From contig CM061138.1 in assembly GCA_030789695.1 (NCBI GenBank), positions 184,551,051-184,615,050 of the forward strand: DNA of 64,000 nucleotides, in the 5' to 3' direction. Of the stretch, positions 23,784 to 35,018 are shown piece after piece. The position numbers were made by a program, and so were the translations under genes. The notes below the pieces were generated by a model. It ran no database searches and had not been told where the DNA came from. It was given only the letters and a program-made list of their open reading frames with translations. This DNA comes from Scilla litardierei (taxonomy: Eukaryota > Streptophyta > Magnoliopsida > Asparagales > Asparagaceae). Positions within the stretch are counted from its first letter, which is position 1. Every line of letters starts with the position of its first letter.

Positions 23784-24702
23784 TGTAACGACCACTTCCG
23801 GTCGTGAGTATTATAGTGCATAAGTTACTTCGTGTGGGTGTATGCATTTTTCCTATTATTATTTTTTCTGTATCTCAGGCGCACGATGGAACCCCGTATT
23901 CACAACCCTCCCGGAGGCGCGAGCGCCCCGGTATTTTGCTGGTAATTTTAGGACGTCGATTGACCAATCTGCTATAACACATTAATTACCTATTTAAACC
24001 TTCTTCTGTTTTAAATTTTAATCTTCAGGTTTTAAAAAAATTAAAATACAAACAAACTCAATGTTAAAATGTTAAACCCTTTTATTGGAATCCCATTAGA
24101 AGGGGTCCGTACTTAAGCAAGCTTTTAGCCTAAACAAATTATTATCTTAAAAAATGTAAGTTATTTTTAAACGAAACAAATCAAACCTAATTAATAACAA
24201 CCCTATAATTTTTCCCCACTAAATCTTAACTAACCCCATCATCGCACGTTGTCATCTCTTTCTCTCTAACCCTTCCTTACAAATAAATTAAGGAAGCAAC
24301 AGACCGAAACCCAACTAAACCTCAGCCTACTTCCTATCCCTCAGCCGCACAAGACATCAAACCACGCTGAACCCTACCGCCGGCAGACCAACCCTCACGC
24401 CCAGCCCTTCTCCCCTCACACCTCCTCTCTTCGGTGACCCGCGACCGTGCCCCACCGTCGCCGATCTCAGCCCCAAGCCACCCCCTCTCCATCTCCAGCG
24501 CCTCCCTCGCCCCGTTCACCGACCACTCCGACCCCCACGGCCTCACGCCGGCAACCTCGTTTCAACCATCCGCCGGCAGCCTTCTCGCCGCAGAACAGAC
24601 CGAGCCTTCGCCTACAAGCTCACGCGAGGGCAACACAAAAGAACGAAGCAATCACGTAAGTCACCTTTACTGTGCGATGGTAACTTTTTACGTACTTATT
24701 TT
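23784..24702 (+). repeat. Gypsy-1 3' LTR, 5' part
   Basis: Begins TGTAACGACCACTTCC and runs 919 bp before the Harbinger insertion. A CCAAT motif (about 23964) and a TATTTAAA motif (23991) may be promoter elements. The C-rich stretch 24340-24620 gives Pro/Ser-rich ORFs that I do not consider genes. Confidence 0.75.
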
Positions 24703-24705
24703 TTA

Positions 24706-24905
24706 GGGCCTGTTTCTTTTGGTGAAAGTGGATTGGGATTTACTGTTGTGAATAGTAAATCCATGTTGGATTCTTTAGGAGAGAGAAATAGAGTTTTGTG
24801 TTTCTTTTGGAGGAAAGTGTATTGGAAAGTTGGTTTGGGATTTGTTTGTGGGTCACACATTAAAGTTTTGTGTTTCTTTGGGTTAAAGTGTGTTTGGGAT
24901 AGTTG
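24706..24905. repeat. Harbinger left terminus with subterminal repeats
   Basis: After GGGCCTGTTTCTTTTGG, two further versions of a GTTTTGTGTTTCTTT...AAAGTG word follow near 24795 and 24863, each ending in a TTGGGAT-like word. Repeated subterminal motifs are typical transposase-binding regions. Confidence 0.55.
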
Positions 24906-25373
24906 GGATTGGTTCTGGTGTTATGAGGTGCGAATAACCTCCTATGGACATATGAAGTAGAAAAATCATTTAATTAACTAAACTAATAACGATTAGTTAA
25001 CTAACTATTAACTATTAAATAAATATCTATTAAATACACATAATTAAATCCCACTTATAAAAAATAAATATTGAAATACCGAATTTAATAATAAAACAGA
25101 ATTAATTAATTTCATTGTTGGGCAATTAGATATAAACGAAGGCAATCCTGGCAAAGCAAGCACCAGAACAACTTAGCCCATTGCATTTCCAACATTCATA
25201 AATTGTAAAAAGAACAAATGAAATGCAGAGAATGCATGCAACCGAAATCACATTCGTATTTAATAGAACACATTAATCCAGCATATACAAAATACTTATA
25301 GTATCCAGAATACAATCTCATTATGCATAACAAACAACCAGTTATAAAGTGTTACACTGTACCCAACCTAACA
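24906..25373. other. AT-rich non-coding stretch in Harbinger
   Basis: Nothing recognisable: AT-rich sequence between the left terminus and the GRF gene. Confidence 0.6.
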
Positions 25374-25831
25374 TCAAACACTCTTGTGTATAATCAACAA
25401 TAATACAACTAACATCAAACCTAGGAGCGTAAACAAAACCAAGTGCACGGTGTCCATTCTCACCGTGGTCCGCTCAAATCGCCCCACAAGCGTGGCCAAC
25501 TGACCCTCTATCTCTAAAAGCCGCCGATCAGAGAACATAGTGGAAGAGGCATCATTGGTGGGGCCTCTTTCAATCTCATCCAGCAACTGCAGTATCACAT
25601 AGGTGGACCAGTCCGCGTGTGGTGGATCCTTCCATTCGTAGATTTGCATCTATTCACGCGGGATGGACAGCTCCAAAAGCGCCTGCCGGGATTTTTTTAG
25701 GTCCATGATGTCCGCCTGGCAACCCTGATCCCATAGTAGCAAAACTTGCAGTCATCGTCATTAGAACCTAACTCACCGCCTGTAGCAAATCTGGATCTGG
25801 ATTGAATAGAAGAGCTGGAACAAGTGCTCAT
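25374..25831 (-). pseudogene. GRF zinc-finger / transmembrane protein, broken
   Basis: The start is the ATG of 'MSTCSSSSIQSRSRF', a Ser-rich N-terminus. A GRF-type zinc-finger core follows: 'CKFCYYGIRVARRTSWT', then 'NPGRRFWSCPSR', then a Cys and 'YEWKDPP'. GRF domains bind single-stranded nucleic acid in known proteins. A coiled-coil-like segment comes next ('LLEIEGQLATLVGRFERT') and a C-terminal hydrophobic helix ('LVLFTLLGLMLVVLLLII'), so the protein may be membrane-anchored. Breaks: a TAA codon between RTSWT and NPGRRF, and a one-base loss between 'SCPSR' and 'YEWKD'. It lies between the left terminus and ORF1 in the same orientation. Capture by the transposon is my inference; it could also be an older gene fragment. 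Confidence 0.6.
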
Positions 25832-26074
25832 TTGAACCTTGCATGAAATAAAAAATATTAGAATGAATAATGATTTAAAGAGATATAACAATGAGATAAA
25901 AAATGGGGGAAGCAGCATAGCTACAGTTACAACCCCCGCGAAAGATGACAGCAGCTGGGTTAATTCAGAAGTAAAAGATAAAAGGAAATACTGTAACATA
26001 GACACCGTAAAAACCCAAACGAAACAAAGATAAAGCAAGAATAAAGAAGAGACAATTAAATTATTACTAAATTA

Positions 26075-26460
26075 AAGCCCTCAGGTAAACATGGTTTTAG
26101 CCATAAGTTATGTATTAGGCGGTTGCTCATTATGAATGAACCTTCTCTCCACATACCAATTTTTTCTTCATAACCTAGGGACAAATTCATCAGTATATAT
26201 ATGTTCATCATCATCGGGCTACAACATATGTGCATTGCTCATTGGTTCAGTATTTGGGGCATGTCTCAATGTTGCTGCTGGGGTTTTGTTATACATAAGA
26301 CCTCAGGAAGAAAGTTAAATTAGCAATAAAACATGGTGGACATAATCAGTTGGTCCATCACATCTCTCCCCCTCATTGGTAATGGAACCATCAAGCCTAT
26401 AACCACCTATTTTTTCATAACCAAGGGACAAAGGGATCAGCTAATTATCTTCATCATTGG
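26075..26460. repeat. 390-bp direct repeat, copy A
   Basis: This block (AAGCCCTCAGG... to CATCATTGGGCTA) is repeated at 28017-28405 with scattered differences. Each copy contains one inverted unit of the adjoining minisatellite. Confidence 0.75.
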
Positions 26461-28010
26461 GCTAGGAGAAATGCACATATGTATCACACAACTAGGAGAA
26501 ATGCACATATGTATCACAAAAACCACAACAGCAACAATGAGCAAAGCCCCAAAAAAACTGAAACTAGGAGATATGCTCATATGTATCAAAACTGAAACAA
26601 GGATAAATCCACATATGTATCAGAACACCCCAGCAGCAACATGGACCAATGGCCCAAAAAAACTGAAACTAGGAGATATCCACATATGTTTCTTCAAACC
26701 CCAGCAGCAACATTGATCAAGGAGAAATGCACATATGTATCAAATAACCCCTGTAGCAACAATGAGCGAAGGCCCCAGAAAAATGAAACTAGGAGAAATG
26801 CATATATGTTTCAAACAACCCCAGCACCAACAATGAGCAAAGCCCACAAAAAACTGAAGCAAGTAGAAATCCACATATGTATCACAACACCACAGCAGCA
26901 ACACTGTGCAATGCCCCAAAAACAGTGAAACAAGGCTAAATGCACAGATGTTTCAAACAACCCCATCAGCAACAATGAGAAAAGCCCCCAAAAAACTGAA
27001 ACTAGGAGAAATGCACATATGTATCACAACACCATAGCAGCAACAACGTGCAATGCCCCAAAAAATGAAACAAGGCTAAATCCACATATGTTTCTTCAAA
27101 CCCCAGCAGCAACAATGAGCAAAGACCCCAAACACCTGAAACTAACAGAAATGCACAGATGTTGAAAACAACCCCAACAGCAACAATTAGCAAAGCCCCC
27201 AAAAAACTGAAACTAGGAGAAATGCACATATGTATCACAACACCCCAGTAGCAACAATGTGCAATGCCCCAAAAAAACTGACACAAGGCTAAATCCACAT
27301 ATGTTTCTTCAAACCCCAGCAGCAACAATAAGCAAAGCCCCCAAAAAACTGAAACTAGCAGAAATGCACAGATGTTTCAAACAACCCCAGCAGCAACAAT
27401 GAGCAAAGCCCCCAAAAAACTGAAACTAAGAGAAATGCACATATGTATCACAACACCACAGCAGCAACAATGTGCAATGGCCCAAAAAAATGGCACAAGG
27501 CTAAATCCACATATGTTTCTTCAAACCCCATCAGCAACAATGAGCACAGCCCCTAAAAACTGAAACAAGGAGAAATCCACATATGTATCACAACACCCCA
27601 GTAGCAAGCATGAGAAATGCCCCCAAAATAAACTGAAACAAGGAGAAATCCACATATGTATCACAAAACCCCAGCAGCAAGCAAGAGCAATGTCACACAA
27701 AAAACTGAAACAATGAGAAATCCACTTCTGTATCGGAACACCCCTGCAGCAACATTGACCAATGGACCAAAAAAAATTAAACAAGGCTAAATCCACATAT
27801 GTTTCTTCAAACCCCAGCAGCAACAATGCGCAAAGCCCCCAAAAAACTGAAACAAGGAGAAATCCACATATGTATCACAACACCCCAGCAGCAACAATGT
27901 GCACTGCCCCAAAAAAACTGAAACAAGGAGAAATCCACGTATGTATCAAAACACCCTAGCAGCAACATTGAGCAATGGCCCAAAAAAATGAACCAAGGTG
28001 ACATGCGCAT
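26461..28010. repeat. 71-bp minisatellite, about 20 units
   Basis: Tandem units of about 71 bp. Recognisable words per unit are AGGAGAAATCCACATATGT, CCCCAGCAGCAACAATG and AGCCCCCAAAAAACTGAAAC. Units alternate between TGTATCACAACACC and TGTTTCAAACAACC types. The open frames across it on either strand follow the period and are not genes. Confidence 0.85.
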
Positions 28011-28016
28011 ATGTTT

Positions 28017-28405
28017 CTAAGCCCTCAGGTTAACATGTTTTGAAGCATTCAGCATGTATAAGGCAGTTGCTCATTATGAAAGAACCTTCTCGCCTCATAT
28101 CACTTTTTCTTCATAATCGAGGGACAAATTGATCAATATATGTTCATCATCATAGGGCTGAAACATATGTGCATTTCTCCCTGTTTCAGTTTTTTGGGGG
28201 CATTGCTCATTGTTGTTGTTTGTGTTTATGTGATACATAAGCCCTCAGGAAGAAAGTTAAATTAGCAATAAAACAAGGTGGTCATAAGCAGTTGCTCCAT
28301 CACATCTCTCCCCCTCAGTGGTAATGGAACCATCAAGCCTATAACCACCTTTTTTCATAACCAAGGGACAAAGGGATCAAATAGTTATCTTCATCATTGG
28401 GCTAT
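28017..28405. repeat. 390-bp direct repeat, copy B
   Basis: Second copy of the block at 26075-26460, flanking the minisatellite on the other side. Confidence 0.75.
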
Positions 28406-28860
28406 AGGAACCAGCTACAAGGAGCCATAAACCAAAACAGAAAATAGGAGTCATGCCCATATGTGAAGGCACCATAAAAACAAAAATCAACAAGGAGCCA
28501 TGCCCCTAAAAACTGCACCAAGTAGCCAAGCACATATGTATGAAAAAAACACAAGCAGAAACAAGGAGCCATGCCACATAACCTGAAACAAGGAGCAATG
28601 CACATATGTGTAAGAAAATCCCACACTGAAACAAGGAGCCATGCCCCAAAACCTGCACCAATAGGCCAAGCCCATATGTATCACTTTAACAACAAAATCA
28701 CTAGGGAGACATGCACCAAAAAAGTGATCCAAAGAGCCATGCACATATGGTTCATATTATCACACCCACCAAGAAGGAGCCATGCCCCAAACCCTGCACC
28801 AAGTAGCCTTGCCCATATGTATCACATTAACACACACATCCTCATATCTTTCCATTGACA
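28406..28860. repeat. Second satellite-like array, about 90-bp period
   Basis: Words such as AAGGAGCCATGCCCCA, CTGCACCAAGTAGCC and CACATATGTATCA recur about five times. Related wording (CAAGGAGACATGCC, CAAGTAGCCATTCACC) occurs at 63520-63860 on the other side of the transposase. Confidence 0.65.
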
Positions 28861-28893
28861 TCTCCTTTGTCATAACCTGCGTCTCACAAGTCC

Positions 28894-29121
28894 CTATCCA
28901 TCTAAATCCTCAAGGATAAGCTTCCGACCCGATTGTGGCACTGCCAAAAATTGTCGCCCCGCTAGCTCATTCATGCTTAGGTCTTTAAACAACTTCAACA
29001 AGGAGGGGGGAGGATACTCCGTAAATTCGTACACACGCAGTGCAAGAGTTTCAGTCCGGTGGGAGTGTGCACTCTGTATAGCATCAGTGACCTCTTTCAC
29101 ATTGCTTGCTATATCCCGCAT
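28894..29121 (-). pseudogene. Harbinger ORF1, C-terminal part (displaced)
   Basis: These 75 codons from 'MRDIASNVKEV' to 'LILEDLDG' and a stop are the C-terminal end of the Harbinger Myb-like ORF1. The rest lies 31 kb to the right at 60462-61694. The joint is at the Copia-2 TSD: ATGCG here corresponds to ATGTG there (minus strand). The segment resembles the helical C-terminal tail of PIF-type Myb proteins ('YPPPSLLKLFKDLSMNELAGRQFLAV'). Confidence 0.7.
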
Positions 29122-29299
29122 TGTAGGGATCGTCTAACCCTTGCAATACTAACAACACACACTAGAGGGGGGGTGAATAGTGTAATGGCAATAAACTTGT
29201 TCAATTAAAATTTTACTTGCAAATGCGGAATTATAAATGCAAGAGGAATTAAAAGGCACAATCAATCCAAACGCAAACACAAAGTTTTACCCTGGTTCC

Positions 29300-29640
29300 C
29301 CAAACTTGGGTACATCCAGCCACACCAATATTCACTATATTCTCACACAGAGAAGTGAATACAAATCTCAAAAGGAGATACCCCACAAAGAGGATTTATG
29401 CCCTACACAAGGACCCAACCAATCCTACACAAAGATCAAGACTGCCACACAGAGAATCACTAACTCCAACTCAGAGAATTAGGGTTAGCCCTACACTAGG
29501 ACACAAGAACTCCCACAAAGAGAGTTAATTCCCACAAAGAGAATTCCCTAGTCCCACAAAGAGACAACCTCTCACAAAGAGAGAAACTCCCACAAAGAGA
29601 GTATCCTAATCCCACAAAGAGAAATAGGAAGACAAATTCC
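29300..29640 (-). repeat. Hairpin row with constant loop CCACAAAGA
   Basis: Successive short stems surround the same loop. AACTC/GAGTT (29508-29526), AATTC/GAATT (29527-29545), GTC/GAC, ACTC/GAGT and CCTAATC/GAAATAGG enclose CCACAAAGA; CTCTC/GAGAG encloses ACAAA. Upstream are ATTCAC/GTGAAT enclosing TTCTC/GAGAA, and ATCTC/GAGAT. The row lies downstream of the TATA box in the element's orientation, so it would be in the RNA leader. The 5' LTR has the same row at 33890-34230. Confidence 0.75.
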
Positions 29641-29910
29641 ACCAAGTAAAGTAAATACTCTTACCTATGCCTTGAGATGCTTACTCATGAATGAATGCAA
29701 GGCATGGAAGAGGATCTCAAAGTGTTGGAATATTCTTGAAAGCACTTGGATAATTTCCCTTGAGCTGGACTTCAATGCATGAAGAGAGATGAGTGCTCAA
29801 TAAAGGGAAATGAGGGAGCTTGAGAGTAGCTTATTGATCTCTTGAGATTTTCTATAGAGTCAAGAGTTATCAAGTGTTGTCAAGAGTTCTCAAGTGATGG
29901 CAGCACACTC

Positions 29911-29920
29911 ATATATATAG
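29911..29920 (-). promoter_or_regulatory. Copia-2 3' LTR TATA box
   Basis: The minus strand reads CTATATATAT, about 87 bp downstream of the palindrome array. The 5' LTR counterpart is at about 34502-34511. Confidence 0.5.
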
Positions 29921-30006
29921 GAACCCTATATCAAGCCCAAAAACCCAAAGAAACAGCCAAATGAACAAATCCGCAACGGCTAGAAACTGGGTGAAAACGA
30001 CAGGAA

Positions 30007-30532
30007 CAGTCGACTGATGATCAAAAGACAGTCGACTGATCAACGGCTAGAAAATATCCAACGGCTATAACATGAGCCAGGACAGTCGACTTAAGAAGAC
30101 AATACAGTCGACTGACAAACAGGACATGCGCTTGTTAATCCTTCAGCAGATGACTGCTGCAAGGGATGGATCGAAACAGAGAGTTGCACTCTTTCTCCAA
30201 TTCTTCGCACATGCGACTGATGTTAATACTACAATCGACTGTCAAATAGTCAGGCGACTGTATATTCTACATCAGTCGACTACTGTAAAATATGGAGAGA
30301 AGACAGAGAGATGCAGTGATTGCACTTACACTAGACAGGGGACTGTTGGCCAATTTCCAGGCGACTGTAAGTATACAAGCGACTGTAACTGATCGACAGA
30401 TGACTGTGCGTAAAGCTCAAGTTTGAGTCAATTGAAATGTTGACTTGAGCTGTGCAAATCAGGCGACTATAGAAGGATCTACAGGCGACTGGAAATCACC
30501 CAGTCGACTGTGTTTCCCTCAGCAGGCGACTG
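30007..30532 (-). repeat. U3 palindrome array, CAGTCGACTG type
   Basis: Perfect CAGTCGACTG palindromes (for example 30007-30016 and 30029-30038) and degenerate CAGGCGACTG versions recur more than a dozen times with irregular spacing. Confidence 0.75.
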
Positions 30533-30973
30533 ACGGAAAGCCAGAGACTCCAAATGAGTCTTTGGACAAAGTGAACCTATTGGGTTGGATTATATAATAA
30601 TCCTAAGGTTCACTAAGATGGTTAAATGCATATGCATGATAAGTAAACCATCTAGCAAGGCATTACAATAACCTAGACTCAAAAAAGAGAGAAATCAATA
30701 AAGTAAATTATATGGATTACAATGCTTTCATTAGAGTCTAAGTCTTCAATCTTGATGCCTTGAATGCTCTCCACCATCTCCAAGTTTTGGCACTCCTTGA
30801 GTCCAAACTTTGGCCCTTCTTCACATGATGTCCATCCTTACACCAAGTGATTAGTCTCCAAGAAAGATATCCTTGAAATAAACTGAGAGACTAAAACATA
30901 AGATTCATTAGCAACAACATAATGTTGTGATCATCATCAAAATAAGATTGGTATGAAACACCAATACTCAACA

Positions 30974-31000
30974 ATCTCCCCCATTTTGATGATGACACAC
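30974..31000 (-). promoter_or_regulatory. Copia-2 polypurine tract
   Basis: The minus strand reads ATCAAAATGGGGGAGAT immediately before the LTR start TGTTGAG, the classic Copia plus-strand primer. Several similar GGGGGAGA tracts follow within 450 bp. Confidence 0.8.
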
Positions 31001-32153
31001 ATTATGTAAATCATAAAGAAATAAAGCACAATGCTAATGATCTCCCCCCTACTTATATGCACCAATTACATAATGAGCTACACAATGGTAAATATTCATA
31101 ATACCAATAAAAACATGGTGGCATATAATAGGCATGGATTACACAAACCAATTGCAAACCAAATGTAAGATACAATATCATGCAAACATGCAAGGTTTAT
31201 CTAATCCCATATATCTCTCCCTATAGAGATATCTCTCCCCATATGCATATGTATATATCTCTCCCCCTATAGATATGATCACATAATGCATATATCTCTC
31301 CCCCTTGACATCGTCAAAAAGGTGGACACCAAATATATCCCCCTTTGTCATCTTAACCAAGATGAGACAATATGCAAGACAAGAAAGATATGTATGATAC
31401 CAAATTTAGAAATTTAGTGGGTATCAATTCACTATCCCATGCTCCCCCTAGATCATAGAAATGGTCAACTTTTGACTTCTAGGATCTAATACCAATTATG
31501 ATTAATGGAGCCATGGGCCTAAAGTGTATCAAAGAAATAGATATGGAAAAATCAAGCTTCATTGATACACAAGGATATTGTCAAAAACAATGAGACATGA
31601 AACAAGTTGGCAATAAACAAGAGGTTTGGTTTGAGACCCAAAATAACCAAATGTAAATAATGATCTCAAATAACCTCCGAAATGAGAGTTAAAATATGTC
31701 TTAAAATAATTTAAACACATTACATAATAACTCCCACATTGACATACACATGGATCAAAAAAAAATGCATGCATGTCAATAAATCCCAAGGTCCCCATTT
31801 TCATGAAAATAAATAAATTTGACAATATTTTCAAAATTATGAAACACACACAATCAATGGGTATGCTTAAAATAAACATAGAGCACAATACCCATGCAAT
31901 ATGCATATGTGTGAGGAACCTAAACAGTAGGTAACCAAACCCAAGAGGAGTTTGATTTCCTAACGTAATCACACGAGGTGATCACATCCCTAACTAGAGA
32001 GTTGATGTAACTATCTCTTTCTTGCACACTAACCTTAGTGGGAATCTATAATCTCAAGGATTTCCTAGGCAATGGTTTTGCCTTTACAAGAGGGAAGGAT
32101 GTGGCATGCTTAAGTGTAGAAACAAATTTCTTGGCATGCAAAGAATGAGGATT
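31001..32153 (-). other. Copia-2 internal region without pol
   Basis: About 1.15 kb between gag and polypurine tract where about 3.5 kb of pol would be expected. I find no protease, integrase or RT motif. There are repeated polypurine-like GGGGGAGA tracts on the minus strand (31015-31345). Otherwise AT-rich. Confidence 0.7.
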
Positions 32154-33682
32154 TTACTTCTTAGCAAAAAATGAAGATTTTTCATTCTTCCTCATTACCT
32201 CGTGATCTACATGCTTCTTGTTGGTGTTCTTGTTGTACAAGAAAGCATGGTGATTCTTCTTAGGTGCTTTAGCAATATTTCTTGTATTTGCACCATAAGA
32301 GGAATTAGAGGTGGGTTTGGGAACCACATTTTGAATATAACCCAAACCTCCTTTATGATTTGCTAAATGTTGTTTTTCCAACAAATCGTGGAGTGAATCC
32401 CTAGAATACACAAAGCTTATGAGCTTCCAGGATTCCTCTTCACATTTCAAAGTAAGTTGTTGAATGTGAGCATCTAAGCTAAGGTTTTGAGCAACGAGTT
32501 TTTCATTAGAAAGGCTCAATTCCTTAACTTGAGAGAGAAGTGTGTCTCTGTCACAAGTGTCATACACATGCTTTCATCATAAATATTTACACTAGATGAT
32601 TCTAAATCATGCACCCTACTCATAGCATTATCAAGTTTAGCTTTCATTTTCTCATATGAGTCGATGCACTTACTTGCCAAATTGGAGGCCACATTTAGGC
32701 GATATTCAAGCTCCTCATAGGATGGCTTTTCCTCCTCAGCTTCCTCATCACTTTCTTCCTCGCTTGAGCTTGACGAAGACTCTTCCCCATTACCCATGAA
32801 GCAACTTTATTCTTTGGAGTTGAGCCAAGTCTCTATCTCTTCATCGCTTGAGTTGGAAGAAGTTGATGAAGAATCATCAAAGGCAACAAAACACCTTTGA
32901 TCGTGCTCCTTTCCATCTTCTTCTTCATCATTAGATGTGTCCCCATCGGAATCATCAAATGTGCCGATAAGTCCCTTCTTTTGGTTCTTGACCTCGGACT
33001 TGGCTTTTCAATGTTTCTTCCCTTTACCCTTATAGGAATCTATGTTGGGTTTGGAAGGGCATTCGGTAGCCACATGACCTATTCCACTGTAGTTGAAACA
33101 AACCAACTTGTAAGACTGTGAGACAAACTTTGATGAAGACATACCTTGATTATCCTTGAGGAATGCTTTGAAATTCTTGAATTGCTTGGCAAGTTCGTTG
33201 TAGTCATCGTCGCTAAGATCTTCTTCATCTTCACTTGGAGCTTCTTGTTGGAACTTCTTTTTCCACTTGAAAGACTTCTTCTCACCATGAAGAGCAACGC
33301 CCTTTTTCTTCTTGGGCTTGGTTGATTGAATTTCTTCCTTATGTTGAAGTAACACTTCATGAGAGATCTCCAATGTATGCCAAATACTATTGGCCGATTT
33401 GCACATGGAGATATGATCGAACTCATTCGGAGTGAGGGCGCAATGGAGAACACACATAGCCCTAGCATTGACTTTGATCAAGTCCTTCTCTGCTCTAGTT
33501 CTCAAGGCCGCGAGTGAAGTAGGCTCCACGAAAGGTGACTCCGGTATGTCCCAAAGGTCGTGACTCTTCAAGTAGACCATCATCTTGATCTTCCAACTCG
33601 GGTAGTTGGTTCCGTTGAAGAGCGGGGGTCGGACGGTTGAAAGACCTTCTTCATGAGACGCGGATGTAGCATTGAATGCCAT
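32154..33682 (-). pseudogene. Copia-2 gag, internally deleted and frameshifted
   Basis: Gag of a Copia element. It starts 'MAFNATSASHEEGLS' and 'PPLFNGTNYPSWKIKMMVYL', the typical N-terminus. At about residue 107 ('IWHTLEISHE') it jumps to 'VLLQHKEEIQ', so roughly one helical domain is missing. The zinc knuckle reads CFNYSGIGHVATEC: the second Cys is Tyr, so zinc binding is probably lost. A stop after 'KGKGKKH' (33008) is followed by acidic Ser/Glu-rich and coiled-coil segments in other frames (32797-32516, 32567-32154), the gag C-terminal region. The shape is like Copia-1 gag but the sequence differs. Confidence 0.8.
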
Positions 33683-33704
33683 TGTTGCAGTATGCTTTAA
33701 CCTC

Positions 33705-33716
33705 GCTCTGATACCA
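33705..33716 (-). other. Copia-2 primer-binding site (tRNA-iMet type)
   Basis: TGGTATCAGAGC on the minus strand, two bases from the LTR, identical to Copia-1. Confidence 0.9.
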
Positions 33717-33718
33717 AT

Positions 33719-34727
33719 TGTAGGGATCGTCTAACCCGTGCAATACTAACAACACACACTAGGGGGGAATAGTGTAATGGTAATAAAATTGTCCAATTAA
33801 AATTTAACTTGCAAATGCGGAATTATAAATGCAAGAGGAATTAAAGGCACAATTAATCCAAACGCAAACACAAAGTTTTACCATGGGTCCCCAAACTTGG
33901 GTACATCCAGCCACACCAATATTCACTATATTCCCACACAGAGAAGTGAATACAAATCTCACAAGGAGATACCCCACAAATAGGATTTATGCCCTACACA
34001 AGGACCCAACCAATCCTACACGAGGATCAAGACTCCCACACAGAGAATCACTAACTCCCATTCAGAGAATTAGGGTTAACCCTACACTAGGACACAAGAA
34101 CTCCCACAAAGAGAGTTAATTCCCACAAAGAGAATTCCCTAGTCCCACAAAGAGACAACCTCTCACAAAGAGAGTAACTCCCACAAAGAGAGTATCCTAA
34201 TCCCACAAAGAGAAATAGAAAGACAAATTACACCAAGTAAAGTAAATACTCTTACCTATGCCTTGAGATGCTTACTCATGAATGAATGCAAGGCATGGAA
34301 GAGGATCTCCAAGTGTTGGAATATGCTTGAAAGCACTTGGATGATTTCCCTTGAGCTGGACTTCAATGCATGAAGAGAGATGAGTGCTCAATAGAGTGAA
34401 ATGAGAGAGCTTGAGAGTAGCTTATTGATCTCTTGAGATTTTCTATAGAGTCAAGAGTTATCAAGTGTTGTCAAGAGTTCTCAAGTGATGGCAGCACACT
34501 CATATATATATGAACCCTATATCAAGCCCAAAAACCCAAAGAAATAGCCAAATGAATAAATCCGCAACGGCTAGAAACTGGGTGAAAACGACAGGAACAG
34601 TCGACTGATGATCAAAAGACAGTCGACTGATCAACGGCTAGAAAATATCCAACGGCTATAATTTGAGCCATGATAGTCGACTTATAAAGATAATACAGTC
34701 GACTGACAAACAGGACAGGCGCCTGTT
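33719..34727 (-). repeat. Copia-2 5' LTR, first part
   Basis: Matches 29122 to about 30131 of the 3' LTR. It stops at CTGTT (34723-34727), the TSD of Gypsy-2, and continues at 59625. Confidence 0.9.
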
Positions 34728-35018
34728 TGTAACTACTGGTTTTCTTGTATAGATTATATATATATATATATATTTGGTTGCCTTCTCTTTGGTTGTGATT
34801 TCCTTTCTCCGTCTCCGTAGTTTTCGTTTTCGTTCGTTTCGTCGTGTTTTCCTAGCTTCTTCCGTTGATCGTCGATTTCGGAGTAAATCATTCGTGACGG
34901 GCTTCATATCGGTCATATCTTATTGTTAGATCAAGCATGGGAGTCTTAGGAATCGATCCCAGAGCTTCGCGCTCCATTTCGTAACTTTCAGTGCACGTTA
35001 GCCGGTACAAGAAGGGGA

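Larger units (their letters stand above)
3411..24702 (+). mobile_element. Gypsy-1: decayed Ty3/Gypsy (chromovirus-like) element, interrupted
   Basis: A plus-strand Gypsy element. Visible parts are the last 578 bp of the 5' LTR, a primer site, pol without gag, the pol tail after the LARD insertion (from 23470), a polypurine tract, and the first 919 bp of the 3' LTR, which is then cut by the Harbinger element at 24703. Order protease, RT, RNase H, integrase identifies Gypsy. The integrase tail followed by a short 'LVR.xW' tryptophan-containing segment suggests the Tekay/Del chromoviruses (inference). Gag is missing: only about 130 bp separate the primer site from the protease. Many stops and frameshifts mark it as the oldest layer. 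Confidence 0.85.
29122..30973 (-). repeat. Copia-2 3' LTR
   Basis: 1852 bp with minus-strand ends TGTTGAGTATTGG and ATCCCTACA. It contains a U3 array of CAGTCGACTG-type palindromes (30007-30532), a TATA box (29911-29920) and an R/U5 hairpin row (29300-29640). The other LTR matches along its full length with scattered substitutions. Confidence 0.9.

Noticed and set aside
24434..24706. Pro/Ser-rich ORF near the end of the visible Gypsy-1 3' LTR
   Set aside because: C-rich LTR leader sequence; no domain and cut by the Harbinger insertion.
26333..28010. Long overlapping ORFs rich in Trp and Cys on the minus strand and Pro/Gln/Thr on the plus strand
   Set aside because: They arise from the 71-bp minisatellite period.
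31178..31360. Short minus-strand ORF in the Copia-2 interior
   Set aside because: Made of repeated GGGGAGAGATAT purine-tract words; no pol motif.
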